From Clostridiales bacterium CHKCI001 (GTDB lineage: Bacteria > Bacillota > Clostridia > Lachnospirales > Lachnospiraceae): a stretch of 64,000 nt of DNA. Positions 17,286 to 27,100 of the stretch are shown here, piece by piece. Position 1 is the first letter of the stretch. Every line of letters begins with the position of its first letter. Below the pieces are notes generated by a model that saw only the letters and a program-made list of their open reading frames with translations, was not told the DNA's origin and did not search any database. The position numbers and the translations under genes are program-made. Location of the stretch: positions 186,001-250,000 of the forward strand of contig FCNS01000036.1 of the NCBI GenBank assembly GCA_900045905.1. The letters are read 5' to 3'.

Positions 17286-18029
17286 ATGAAGCAAATTCAT
17301 TTAAAATATCCTGATTATATTCAAGTTTCGACACCCAATGGGCTCTCTTATGGAGGCAATCAAAACTGGCATTCTCAAGCGAAAAAATTTGGAAGGGAAG
17401 CCAGATTAAGTCGATTTGGGTGTGGAACGATTGCATTAGCCGATGTATGGCTTTACCTTACCAAGCGTTTTTGTAAAACAGAATTAACTGCACCAGTATT
17501 TTTGAAAGGCAACGTTCTTTCTCAAAAATCTTATATGCAATACATACGAATGATTAATCGGCATTATACATTCACTGTTCCATATTCTGGAGTAACTGCA
17601 CCAGCAATACAAATTGCATTTAACCGATATATGCATCGGTACAAACTTCCGCTTCATGCCAAGTATCATTGTTTTATGAATAACCGAAATATGCTAGATA
17701 TGATTATAAAATCTCTGCAAAATGACTTCCCTATTATTTTAGCAATTGGTCCTAATTTTCCATGTTTTTGGAAGAAAAAAGGAATTACTTTTTATAAGCA
17801 AGAAGACGAGTCTTCTTATACACCATATCAACGTAATGTTCATTCTCATTATGTTACTATCACAGGTGTTTACTTTCCACCTAACAATTCTCCTATGTTA
17901 GAGATTTCTTCTTGGGGAAAAAGATACCTTATTAATTTCAAAGAATATCGTAACTACATAAAAAAATATTCCTGTAAAATAACATGTGGACTTTTATATA
18001 TCGAACATAAGAATACGGAGAATACTTAA
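17286..18029 (+). CDS. Papain-like (C39-type) cysteine peptidase-fold protein
   Basis: About 247 residues with a C39-like peptidase layout: the likely nucleophile Cys in RFGCGTIALADV (near residue 46), His in HSHYVTITGVYF (near 190) and a following SSWGKRY in the position of the third residue. No signal peptide, so a cytoplasmic role is likely. It stands alone behind a strong promoter and before a large hairpin. The ATG at 17286 is preferred to an upstream GTG at 17274. Substrate unknown; a transglutaminase- or NlpC-like role cannot be excluded. Confidence 0.65.
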   Translation: MKQIHLKYPDYIQVSTPNGLSYGGNQNWHSQAKKFGREARLSRFGCGTIALADVWLYLTKRFCKTELTAPVFLKGNVLSQKSYMQYIRMINRHYTFTVPYSGVTAPAIQIAFNRYMHRYKLPLHAKYHCFMNNRNMLDMIIKSLQNDFPIILAIGPNFPCFWKKKGITFYKQEDESSYTPYQRNVHSHYVTITGVYFPPNNSPMLEISSWGKRYLINFKEYRNYIKKYSCKITCGLLYIEHKNTENT

Positions 18030-18030
18030 A

Positions 18031-18068
18031 AATAAAAAATGCCTCTACTGGATAGCATATCACGATAA
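18031..18068 (+). repeat. Extragenic repeat, copy 2
   Basis: A diverged copy of the ~43-bp repeat (…GCCTCTACTGGATAGCATAT, then CACGATAA), directly after the C39-like gene and in front of its hairpin. Confidence 0.5.
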
Positions 18069-18124
18069 GTAAAAAATGCGTCTTGAAATGGTTATAATCT
18101 CTTCCAAATCAAGACGCATTTTAC
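18069..18124 (+). terminator. Long hairpin terminator
   Basis: AAATGCGTCTTGA (18074-18086) pairs with TCAAGACGCATTT (18109-18121), extended by flanking GTAAAA/TTTTAC. T-rich on the plus-strand exit, A-rich on the other, so it can stop transcription from either side. Confidence 0.75.
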
Positions 18125-18139
18125 TATCAAAGTCCCAGA

Positions 18140-18272
18140 CAGCAGCCATCAGCCAAACCGTGTTTATACGGGATGGTTCATGGATATTGGACGGGCGGCG
18201 ATTGCGAGAGCACTAAAGTGCGGAACAATCGACTTTTCTATCATGGTGGTGATTCGACCTTTAGGCGAATCA
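18140..18272 (+). ncRNA. Structured element, copy A (related to the atp leader)
   Basis: Fills most of the gap between the C39-like gene and the 853-aa gene. Helices seen: CGATTG (18199-18204)/CAATCG (18226-18231) enclosing GCAC (18210-18213)/GTGC (18218-18221), then the linker ACTTTTCTATCATGGTG, then GATTCG (18251-18256)/CGAATC (18266-18271). The minus-strand element at 36163-36330 has the same order with different stem bases but a similar linker and a shared GAGA internal loop. Whether it is transcribed is unknown. Confidence 0.45.
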
Positions 18273-18279
18273 TATCCGT

Positions 18280-20841
18280 TTACTTTACATAACTAATAAA
18301 ACTATTTCCAGTTCTTTCAAATAATGTTTCTGCCGTTTTCGTCTGCATTTCTGTAAATTGCTGATTCAACGGATCATAGAATGTGATATCGGTTGCCGTA
18401 TAGGCGGTAATTAATCGAGCGGAATTATCTCCCATAATTACAATAACTGGACTGCCCAAGTCTACATAATAAAGAACATCTTCCAAATCACATCCTGCCA
18501 GATTGACAACCTGGTATGGAATTGCTGCTGCCAACTGAGATAATGCAGAATCTTCTCTCGAAGGCTGTTCCGAGGATTGTTCTTGTGTAGTATCCTCTGG
18601 CCTTATCTCTTCATAATTGACAATCATTTCAATCACTGCCTGTAATGTATCACCTTCTCCCTGTGCATCGACTGCTTCGATATCCAAGTCTTTTTTCGTA
18701 GATCTTGTTCCATATTTCCAAAGCTGTTTTTGATCTCTGGAAAGCACAATTCCCTGATTTTCGTTTGCCAGTTCAATTGCTTCTTCCATTGAGTATTTTA
18801 TCTCACTATTTCCGCCAAATCCAATTACATAATAGCAATTTTCACTCGTAATACTCTCTTCGAGTTTCAGTGTGCGATAATGGTTCTTTACTAAAAACTG
18901 TGGCACTGTTTCATCTACTGTTACACTAACTGTTTTATCTGGAGTTTTCATTTTTAATGCGTATTCTTTTTTCTTTACATCGGAGATGGAACTTGTCAAT
19001 GTTACATACTCTGTCTTTTCTTCCCCTTCTCCAAGAAGCAAATAATCCTGTGGCTGCTCTGTTGTACTTCCATCTTCATTATAAGAAACACGTTCAAAAA
19101 CGATTCGATTATCTTCTACTGTCACTCCAACAATAAAAATATTTTCCTTTTCATAATGGTTTAACACTTGTTGATCTTGAGGACTTAATACTTCTACTGC
19201 ATACATTGGCATGGACGAAACAACGCCCGACTCTTCCTTAATATCCTCAATTCTTCCTATTCCATAAACAAGATCTTTTTGAATAAAGCCCTGTACTTGG
19301 AAATAAGTTCCTTCTTCTGCTTCTTTTGTTGTAATTTCACCAGTTGTTGTATTCAATAAATTAATTTGTGTATTATAAGATTCTTCTCCTTGTGCTTGCC
19401 AAGCAATCGTACTTCCATCTTTACTAATAAAGAAATAATCTGGTGTATCCAATGTTACAATATTTGTTAATTTATTGTCGGATATGCTATAACTATATAA
19501 GCCTCTTCCATACTGAAAGTAAAATACATCATTTTCATTTAAATAGATCAAATTTCCGAACTCACTTTTCAGAATATCCTCTGAAACATTAACTGGAATA
19601 TTAAACATCTCTTCAATATAAGCTTGCGTATCATCCGTCTTAGCATGATAACGATAGGCATAAATTCCAACCGTTCCCTCATCCTTTCCACGGTCACGAT
19701 ATCCATACGTTACAAAGTCAATGGTTCCATCTTGTTTCACATCAATGACTTGAATTGCGGAATGATTCTCCCTTCTTTGATTGGCAATTCCATTGTCCTC
19801 ATAAGCAAGGACACAAGACAAGACACCTGTTTCATATTCATAACTCCAGAGCTGTCCATCATATACAATTGCAGTTATTTCTCCTTTTTCACTACTTGTA
19901 ATAGAACAGTTTCCATCTCCAATTCCAAGTGAAATCGTATTGTTTGATACAATATCATTCTGGAATTTGACATTCTGCTTTACATAACGCTCATAACCTG
20001 GTAGATAGATTTTGCCCCCCCTATAGCTTACACGGAATGACTCTTCTACATCGTAGGTTGTTGTCTGATCATTGATTGTCACTTCAATCGGATAACTTAA
20101 AGTAACTGCCATTTGAGAATCGGATATATCCATAATAGAAATTTCAGGATCTTCCGTTCGAATTGGTGCTAAACTTCCCCAAGTAAACATGTTAAATTTA
20201 GAATGAATATTAATGTAAGAAAAATCGTCTTCTCCCATGCTTCCATCAATCTGAACGACATTTACAACCGTATCCTCTGCCGCCTTTTTATCGAAAGTGG
20301 ATTCTGAGAAATTCAAAACATAATCCAACATATCTCTTACATGCATATCTTTTCCATAAATAATTCGGTTAAAGTAGCGCAATGTTTCTTGTTCTGCATT
20401 CAATGATATAATTAATGTATACTCCGTATTCTCCTCTAACAAGTTTGTTAATTTTAGGGGAATACTAATGGTCTCTCCAGTTTTTGCAGTTTCTAGTTTT
20501 ACATCATCAATTAAATGCTCTCCATCCAAACTACGAATTTGATACCCTACTTCATCAATCGTATGCCCATAAGTATAGACACTTAGCATTAACTCTCTTT
20601 CTTCGTTCAATGGAGTAATTGTATTACGAACAGAACGAGTTTCCATTTCATCTGTAAAACCATACAAATCACTATAACTTCCTCCTGATCCCTCTACACG
20701 CACAACTGGAAAACTCGCTTGTTCCATTTCTTCAAATGATTGTGTACTAGACTTTTTATGGAAGAAGACATAGAGTCCTAGTTCTAATACTAGGATTCCT
20801 AAAATCGCTACAATAATAATTTTTCCTACTTGCTTCTTCAC
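18280..20841 (-). CDS. Membrane-anchored extracellular protein with pseudo-C39 C-terminal domain
   Basis: An 853-residue protein with one N-terminal membrane helix (about residues 7-28) and a long extracellular part rich in beta strands that looks like a propeller or repeated sandwich (about 200-640). The C-terminal ~90 residues resemble the second half of a C39-like peptidase (DLGSPVIVIMGDNSARLITAY, ITFYDPL), but Arg stands where the catalytic His is expected and no Cys box precedes it, so peptidase activity is unlikely. An acidic Gln/Ser/Thr linker lies near 740-765. Single-gene unit. Likely a wall- or matrix-associated protein; function unknown. Confidence 0.75.
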   Translation of the reverse strand: MKKQVGKIIIVAILGILVLELGLYVFFHKKSSTQSFEEMEQASFPVVRVEGSGGSYSDLYGFTDEMETRSVRNTITPLNEERELMLSVYTYGHTIDEVGYQIRSLDGEHLIDDVKLETAKTGETISIPLKLTNLLEENTEYTLIISLNAEQETLRYFNRIIYGKDMHVRDMLDYVLNFSESTFDKKAAEDTVVNVVQIDGSMGEDDFSYINIHSKFNMFTWGSLAPIRTEDPEISIMDISDSQMAVTLSYPIEVTINDQTTTYDVEESFRVSYRGGKIYLPGYERYVKQNVKFQNDIVSNNTISLGIGDGNCSITSSEKGEITAIVYDGQLWSYEYETGVLSCVLAYEDNGIANQRRENHSAIQVIDVKQDGTIDFVTYGYRDRGKDEGTVGIYAYRYHAKTDDTQAYIEEMFNIPVNVSEDILKSEFGNLIYLNENDVFYFQYGRGLYSYSISDNKLTNIVTLDTPDYFFISKDGSTIAWQAQGEESYNTQINLLNTTTGEITTKEAEEGTYFQVQGFIQKDLVYGIGRIEDIKEESGVVSSMPMYAVEVLSPQDQQVLNHYEKENIFIVGVTVEDNRIVFERVSYNEDGSTTEQPQDYLLLGEGEEKTEYVTLTSSISDVKKKEYALKMKTPDKTVSVTVDETVPQFLVKNHYRTLKLEESITSENCYYVIGFGGNSEIKYSMEEAIELANENQGIVLSRDQKQLWKYGTRSTKKDLDIEAVDAQGEGDTLQAVIEMIVNYEEIRPEDTTQEQSSEQPSREDSALSQLAAAIPYQVVNLAGCDLEDVLYYVDLGSPVIVIMGDNSARLITAYTATDITFYDPLNQQFTEMQTKTAETLFERTGNSFISYVK

Positions 20842-20970
20842 GATAGCATCCCTCTCATATTGAGTATTTACAGAATTACTTCCTGCATTTCTATTCTAAA
20901 TGGAAATGCTTAAAACCTCAATAGATTTCTTTAAAATTTAAAAAATATTCATGAATAGGCTAAAACAAAA

Positions 20971-21013
20971 CTCAGTCATACGGAATGCTATTATTTCATC
21001 CCATATGACTGAG
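20971..21013 (-). terminator. Terminator of the acidic-protein gene
   Basis: CTCAGTCATA (20971-20980) pairs perfectly with TATGACTGAG (21004-21013). On the minus strand the stem is followed by TTTTGTTTT, a proper intrinsic terminator. Confidence 0.8.
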
Positions 21014-21078
21014 CTAACCTGTATGACAAAGTAAGGTATTCAAATCTTAAATCAATCGTTTTGATATCCTTAATTTTT

Positions 21079-21621
21079 TTACCAATTGCGTCCTCTATAA
21101 TTCTTTTTTCCCCAACGACGGCGATGCATTTCTTCATATAATAATACATCGATAATATCTTTCAACCATGGATTATGTGGCTTTTTTGGAGGACGTGGCT
21201 TTGGAGGACGTTTTCCCCTTAATTGACTTGATTCAAAGGATTCTCCCATTTCATCTTCCATTTCTGGTTCCATCTCGTCTTCCCCTATTTCCATCTGGAA
21301 ATCTTCATCGTCCATTAACATATCATAAATCATTGTGCTAATACGATATAATGTAACCTTATCTGGGCACTCATCGTACATTGCACTTCCATCATAATCT
21401 AATTTATCACATGTTTCCTCCACATAATCCTGAATTTTTTTCATTTTCTCTGGATACATTCCCTTCCAGAATTCTATTTCACTATCTTCATCCACAACCG
21501 TTGGAGGATACTGCATCATTGGCCATGACATATAGGAAGGGGATTGCGAATACTCTTCCTGCATCATATGAAACGGATATGGAGCATACATAATGCGTGG
21601 TCTATAAAAAGGTCTTTCCAT
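21079..21621 (-). CDS. Acidic Met/Glu-rich protein of unknown function
   Basis: I start at ATG 21621, seven bases after AAAAGGAA, rather than at the far upstream frame start. The 180-residue protein has a Met/Tyr/Pro-rich N-terminus (YRPRIMYAPYPFHMM), a conserved-looking central block (YPEKMKKIQDYVEETCDKLD, then YDECPDK), a very acidic stretch (EIGEDEMEPEMEDEMGES) and a basic Pro/Arg-rich tail (KRPPKPRPPKKP, then HRRRWGKKNYRGR). Clostridial proteins of this make-up are often spore-associated, but that is only an inference. Lies 84 bp downstream of the ywmB-like gene. Confidence 0.7.
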   Translation of the reverse strand: MERPFYRPRIMYAPYPFHMMQEEYSQSPSYMSWPMMQYPPTVVDEDSEIEFWKGMYPEKMKKIQDYVEETCDKLDYDGSAMYDECPDKVTLYRISTMIYDMLMDDEDFQMEIGEDEMEPEMEDEMGESFESSQLRGKRPPKPRPPKKPHNPWLKDIIDVLLYEEMHRRRWGKKNYRGRNW

Positions 21622-21705
21622 TTGACTATTCCTTTTCTTTTCACTCATTATAAAATATGAGAGCTTTCCTATTATGTTCCACAATTCTATTTATTTTACC
21701 GTGAT

Positions 21706-22437
21706 CTAATATTCTTCCCACAATACAGGAATTCCTAAGTGCCATACTGTCTGCATATTATCATTGTCTGTAAAAGCTAGATTTATGTTTGTCTTTTCCT
21801 CTTCAATCATAAAGTATTGCTTCACTGCATTGGTATATCCATACACAGTATATAAATCTTCATCTCTGGAACCTGATATAAACTCTGCTCCAAGCTGTTC
21901 AAAAATACTATTCTCTGCTTTCTTTTTTTCTTCCATAGATAACTGAACAGGATAGATTCCTTCCAATTCCATACACACCGTACCTTCAATACCATATTGC
22001 TGTCCAATTAGTTGTATTCTTTGCTTGTATTCCAATGCACAATCAATATTGTGGTATAATTTCATATTCAATACCATATAGTATTCTGGATTGATACTAT
22101 CTTTCAAAGCAATATAACGAAATGTTACTGCACCATTTTCTCCATCTTTTTCAAATATCGTAACGGTCCCATTGGACTTTTTTTCTGTTTTTATCTGATA
22201 ATTGTCCGTTATTCCTAGCTGCTTTGCTATATTGATAAAGGTACGTTCTACCTCTCCTGTTTGTAATTCTCTTGGATACTTTCCAGACAACTCAATTGTC
22301 GTCTCCACATCCGAAAACGTTTGTGACTCCATTGCCTGTACTACGATTGCTTCCTTTTCTCTAACTTCCTCTACAATAAAATCCGCTAACATTACAATCC
22401 AAACTGCACATGCAAAATAGATAATTTTCTGTTTCAT
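21706..22437 (-). CDS. ywmB: YwmB family protein
   Basis: A 243-residue exported protein with an N-terminal hydrophobic segment (about residues 4-22), similar to the Firmicute YwmB family (a TATA-box-binding-protein-like fold). Visible family traits are repeated LSGKYPRELQTGE / LEGIYPVQLS half-repeats, about 115 residues apart, and the NINLAFTDND motif near the end. In Bacillus ywmB lies just after the atp operon, near murAA and spoIID; here it is apart from atp by 6 kb. The ATG 22437 is preferred over an upstream TTG. Role unknown; an envelope or sporulation task is likely. Confidence 0.75.
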   Translation of the reverse strand: MKQKIIYFACAVWIVMLADFIVEEVREKEAIVVQAMESQTFSDVETTIELSGKYPRELQTGEVERTFINIAKQLGITDNYQIKTEKKSNGTVTIFEKDGENGAVTFRYIALKDSINPEYYMVLNMKLYHNIDCALEYKQRIQLIGQQYGIEGTVCMELEGIYPVQLSMEEKKKAENSIFEQLGAEFISGSRDEDLYTVYGYTNAVKQYFMIEEEKTNINLAFTDNDNMQTVWHLGIPVLWEEY

Positions 22438-22512
22438 AGTTTGCACCCAACCTTTCAAGCACAACTGATATTCCTATATCATCTATTTGGATTATTAACA
22501 AAAATTGGAATC

Positions 22513-23019
22513 TTATTCGGAAGAATTTAACAAAGCCAATTCTTTTCCCCAATAGTCCGTTAAGCGTTCTAACGACCATGCCGCATTAGCTGGACTAGAA
22601 GATGGAAGTTTAATCGCTTCTCTTTTTGTATCTTTCTCACAATATTTTTTATAAAGTTTATAGGCAGTTCCTCCATTCACATATATTTTTTGAATTGGGG
22701 CTTGTTTCAAAATATCATTGATTGGTGCTGGTATTACATTTTTAATACTACTATCACTTGATCCAATAATATCGCAGCTTGCAATTACATCCCATATTGC
22801 AATATGATTTCTTAATAACATTGCCTTTTTCTCTTCAATTGTAACAGGTAATTTTTCTTTGGTCAGACTACTTAATATTTTCCAAAAACGATTTTGTGGA
22901 TGATGATAATAAAACTGCCCTTCTCTCGATTTTACGGAAGGAAATGATCCTAATATTAATATATTTGAATTTTTATCAAAAACTGGTTTAAATGTATGTT
23001 TCACATGCTGATATTCCAT
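22513..23019 (-). CDS. Hypoxanthine (deoxyinosine)-DNA glycosylase, UDG superfamily
   Basis: Removes deaminated bases (deoxyinosine, possibly uracil) from DNA. The 168-residue protein has the family-6-like UDG motifs: LGSFPSVKSREGQFYYHHPQ near residues 20-40 (motif 1, with Asn just after), WDVIASC, and the C-terminal LPSSSPANA near 140 (motif 2). ATG 23019 follows AGG by six bases; the longer frame to 23067 lacks a binding site. Stand-alone gene. Confidence 0.85.
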   Translation of the reverse strand: MEYQHVKHTFKPVFDKNSNILILGSFPSVKSREGQFYYHHPQNRFWKILSSLTKEKLPVTIEEKKAMLLRNHIAIWDVIASCDIIGSSDSSIKNVIPAPINDILKQAPIQKIYVNGGTAYKLYKKYCEKDTKREAIKLPSSSPANAAWSLERLTDYWGKELALLNSSE

Positions 23020-23117
23020 CTTTATCCTCATTCTACTTTCTATTTTTTTATTAATATTATAGAACAATTTTCTTTAAAAATATAGAACAAATTTGGCTTA
23101 TTTTTTTATACATCAAG

Positions 23118-23202
23118 AATAGAGTTGTTTTATTAAATCTTTCCTAATTAATATCTAGCGAATATTATTTATTATAAGACTCTTTAATAAAACAACTCTA
23201 TT
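23118..23202. repeat. Perfect 20-bp inverted repeat
   Basis: AATAGAGTTGTTTTATTAAA (23118-23137) is the exact reverse complement of 23183-23202; the 45-nt loop is AT-rich. It lies in a 285-bp gap downstream of the XRE-like gene. It may act as a bidirectional terminator, or be a small palindromic mobile remnant. Confidence 0.6.
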
Positions 23203-23303
23203 TTTGAGCTCCTATATTTATTTAAATATGGAAAACCAGCGCTATAAACTAGTAAATTTCTGATATTGCTTTCTTCTTTATTATAGATTACCTTTAAAGT
23301 GCA

Positions 23304-23885
23304 TTATTTCGATTCACATAACATGCAACAGCTTTTTCTGCGTTTTGTTATGATTTCTTTTTCTACTAACTTATCAATTAACTTCTCCAATTCAAAATAA
23401 TCATATCCACAATTAAGTGCAAAAATGAAGGCAGCATCCACAGGATCTATTGGATTCAATACATATCCACCTGCTATCAAAATCTCTTGACTTTCTAAAA
23501 ACCCTAGTTTCATAGCCATACAAATTCTCGCAATCCTATACTTTTTTTCAGGAATAGTAAGATTACTATATTGTTCTTTATTTCCTATATATTGATGTAG
23601 ATTGAAAAGTTTTGATACATAAGATTCTGTTTCTCCGCTTTTAATGGCAATAGAACGCTGGTTCATTTTTTTTTCCCCATTTGTCGTATCCAATTTTACC
23701 ACTGCTTTGACTAACTGCTTTGTTAAGATATACGCTGGAGTTATCCCATCTTTTAATTTCAATCTTGGTATACTATAAAAATCAGAACAAAATTCTAGTA
23801 TATAACTTAAAAACTCTTCTTCTTTTGTAATATTTAAAATTTCATGGATCATTTTGTCATGCAAAGGAATAGAATTATACCGCAT
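23304..23885 (-). CDS. XRE-like transcriptional regulator
   Basis: A ~193-residue cytoplasmic protein. Residues about 75-105 (NQRSIAIKSGETESYVSKLF) form a likely helix-turn-helix, followed by a C-terminal segment like that of many clostridial XRE regulators (ARICMAMKLGFLESQEILIA, then AGGYVLNPIDPVDAAF and a YFELEKLIDKL-like end). An N-terminal ~70-residue helical region precedes the HTH. Start uncertain: ATG at 23885 or at 23915; neither has an ideal binding site. The last residues hold a CCMLC cluster. Target unknown; the large ChW protein gene lies upstream. Confidence 0.6.
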   Translation of the reverse strand: MRYNSIPLHDKMIHEILNITKEEEFLSYILEFCSDFYSIPRLKLKDGITPAYILTKQLVKAVVKLDTTNGEKKMNQRSIAIKSGETESYVSKLFNLHQYIGNKEQYSNLTIPEKKYRIARICMAMKLGFLESQEILIAGGYVLNPIDPVDAAFIFALNCGYDYFELEKLIDKLVEKEIITKRRKSCCMLCESK

Positions 23886-24109
23886 TCGTTTTTTTCTTTC
23901 CCCCTTCTCGATCATCAAGTGTTCATTCTATTTATTATCTATTTGTAAAAAATAAAAATAAACAAAACAATTCTACTCATTTTATCTATCTCTTTCATTA
24001 GAAATCTGGCAAAATTATGTTTTTTCCGCAAAAAGTTTTATATTATTATTTAATCTATAGTTTTTATTGATTATACAATTACGAAACTTTTATCTATTTC
24101 TTCACTAAT

Positions 24110-24147
24110 ACAGAAAGTGTTCCTAGAAAATTAGGAACACTTTCTGT
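24110..24147 (-). terminator. Hairpin after the ChW protein gene
   Basis: ACAGAAAGTGTTCCTA (24110-24125) pairs perfectly with TAGGAACACTTTCTGT (24132-24147), loop of six. No long T-run follows on the minus strand, but the 16-bp stem lies 30 bp past the stop codon of the ChW gene and is the natural end of that transcript. Confidence 0.65.
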
Positions 24148-24176
24148 CACGTTTTAGAGGAGAATATTATACTTAA

Positions 24177-27100
24177 TTATTTTTTTACCAGACGGATTCG
24201 AATGCCTTCCAAACGTAAGCTCTGTCCAGTTGTTCCAGACATTCCACCATCTCTTTCCCAATCTTGCCATCCTTTATTCTGTACATGGGTACGATATTCA
24301 ATACTATATCTCTTAGCAACTTCACCTGTCAGCTTAATTCTAATACCTTCTAAACGTAAGCTTTGTCCTTTTGTTCCAGACATTTCATTTGTGTTTACCC
24401 AGTCCTGCCAACCTTTGTTTTGCACATGAGTCTGATAGGTAACTCCACCATCTACACCTGTAAGATTAATTTTAATACCTTCCAAACGTAAACTTCTTCC
24501 CGTTGTTCCAGACAGTGCACCTTCAGGAACATAATCTTGCCATCCAATATTTTGTACGTGAGTTTGATAGGTTAATACAGGTCGAACTAAGAATTGTTCT
24601 GCCTCAGCAATCAATGCTTCATAATCTTTATCAATATACTTCTTTGCATCTGCTGACAATGCATTCCATGCATCTTTATAAGCTGCAACCTTTGCTGCAT
24701 TGGCATCAGTTACCGTCACAAATGGATACTTTTCAACAAATGCATCTGCTTCCGCTTTGTCTGCTACAATCTTCTTGGCTTGATCTAATTTGGCAGCATA
24801 ATCTCCTACCAATTTTTTTTGACTATTTGTTAACTTATCATATGCTGTTTCACCACTTACTACAGTTGCTGCATTATCTACTGTTACGGTATCAGGCATA
24901 TATTTCTTAACAAATTCGTCTGCTACTTCTTTATCTGCTAACAGAGCCTTTGCTTCTTTCAACTTAGATGCATAATCCCCTACTAGCTTCTTCTGGTTGT
25001 CTGTTAATTTGTTATATTCTGCTTCACCACTTACTACAGTTGCTGCATTGTCTAACGTTACCGTATCTGGCATGTATTTTTCAACAAACGCTTCTACGAC
25101 TGACTGATCTGAAGCATCTTGTCCAAGGATTAATTCTGCTTTTGTTAAATAATCAATATAAGATGCTGGAACTTTCAATCTCCACTCATGGTCATGCACA
25201 ATATCCATATTGTACTGATATGCATATGCATATGGAAGCCATGTATTCATATTTTCATGTGTCCATTCATATTTCCAAGTATTCCATGCTTCCTTACCAG
25301 CTACAACATCTTTGGCCTGTTCTGATGTCATTGCATCAATTGGATAAAGTTTTCCAGAATCGTCTGTAATATATTTTGCAAACTGATTTAATTCAATATT
25401 ATACTTCTCACCTGGATCGCCTGCTACAATATAGTCTTTTTGGGTCTCATTTTCAAATAAATCATTTGTAATTACATTTACAAATTCTTCAAACGTCTTT
25501 CCTCTGTTATCAGTCAGCCATCTGTCAATTTTAGAATTTACACGATCTTCAAAGTATTTCTTATTCTTCTTCGCATCTTTATAATACTTGTCAAATGCTT
25601 TTTCTACAGTATCTACAGTTGCTGGAGTGGTATCTTCTACAATAACACCTTTCTGAGTCATATAAGAGTTTAAGAAATCCATTGCTGTCTTGCATTCTTG
25701 TGCATGCTTATATAATCCGTCTTTCGTATTATTTACGATATAACCAGTAATGCTGGTACCTTCACCTAAAATGAACTTACCATCTCTTTGAATTGTATCA
25801 TTGACGATTTCCTGTGCATTCTTCTGCTTTGCTTCTCCTATCACTCCCTTATGTTCATTATAGGTTTTCTCCTTTGTCAAAGCATCAAATTCTGGTTTTG
25901 CATCAATATACTCTTGATAGTTATAGAATGTAATATCCTCTGGCAAGGAATCTAAAAATTCTTTTGCATCCTTATAAATCACTGCATCATGGTATACATG
26001 TTCCCAAATATAACTGTCTGTTGCATCTGGCCATTCAGTACGATTATATGGATCTGCCATAAAGTCATGAAGCTTTTTATCCAATGCTTCTTTTTGATCA
26101 GCCGTCAATTGTTCCCATGCAGCTTGGCCCTTTGCAATCTGAATTGCATTATCTAATGTTACATTAGAATAAGTTTTTCCTGGTTTTGAGGATAAATATG
26201 TATCAATAAAGCTTTGTACTGTATTCTCAAATCCTTTTGCTGTATTTAATATATCTTCATATGTATAATTTTCATAACGATTATGGAATGCAATTTGATT
26301 TTCTCTTAATAAATCATTAATTGCTTTTTGCTCATGAGAATATAAGTCATTCCAAGCTTCCTCACTTGCTATAATATCGTCTTTATTATACATATCCACT
26401 TGTTCTGGTATTACAACAATATCAGGATTCTTAACCTCTGTATTTTCTGGAACAAAGTTCAAATAATCTAGAACAAAGGTATCTCTTTGATAATTTACTA
26501 CAGTATCTGCATTTGCTTTTTCTCCTTTCAGATACCTTCCTGATAGAAATGATGAAGCATAATCGTCAAATTCTTTATCTACTATCTCGGCTCCGATTTC
26601 ACTTAATGCACTTTTCTTCTCCGTTAACTTATCATAAGCAGTTAAGAAATTCTCAGCTTGAATTCTTGTAGCTGTACCATCATTAACTTTTTCTACATTT
26701 TGGAAAGTCTCTTTAATAAGCGTACGTGCAGTTACTCGATATGCATTTGCTTCATTATACAGTTGTTCCAATGATTTCTTTTCATTTATCCATTCCAGAC
26801 TAGCTAAATAATTTTCTACATTAATTTTCGATTGAGCATTGTAATTGTTCGTTAATTCTGTCCAACAGTCAATAATTGCATCATATGCAATCGCTGTATA
26901 TCTGGTATCCTTGTAATCAATTAACCTGTTTTCATCGAAATCCTGAACATCTACATTACTAATAGCTTTGCCATCTTTTGCAATAATTCCATACGATGCC
27001 AAGAACTCTTGTAATGTAACACCTGTATCTGGATTTTTTATATTTACTTCCAGACTCTGACTGTAAATTTTCTGATGAGCTTCCTGAACTGTCCCCTGTT

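Noticed and set aside
24503-25369. Leu/His-rich plus-strand frames opposite the ChW protein
   Set aside because: Composition is that of antisense repeats; the minus-strand gene has signal peptide, start signal and known repeats.
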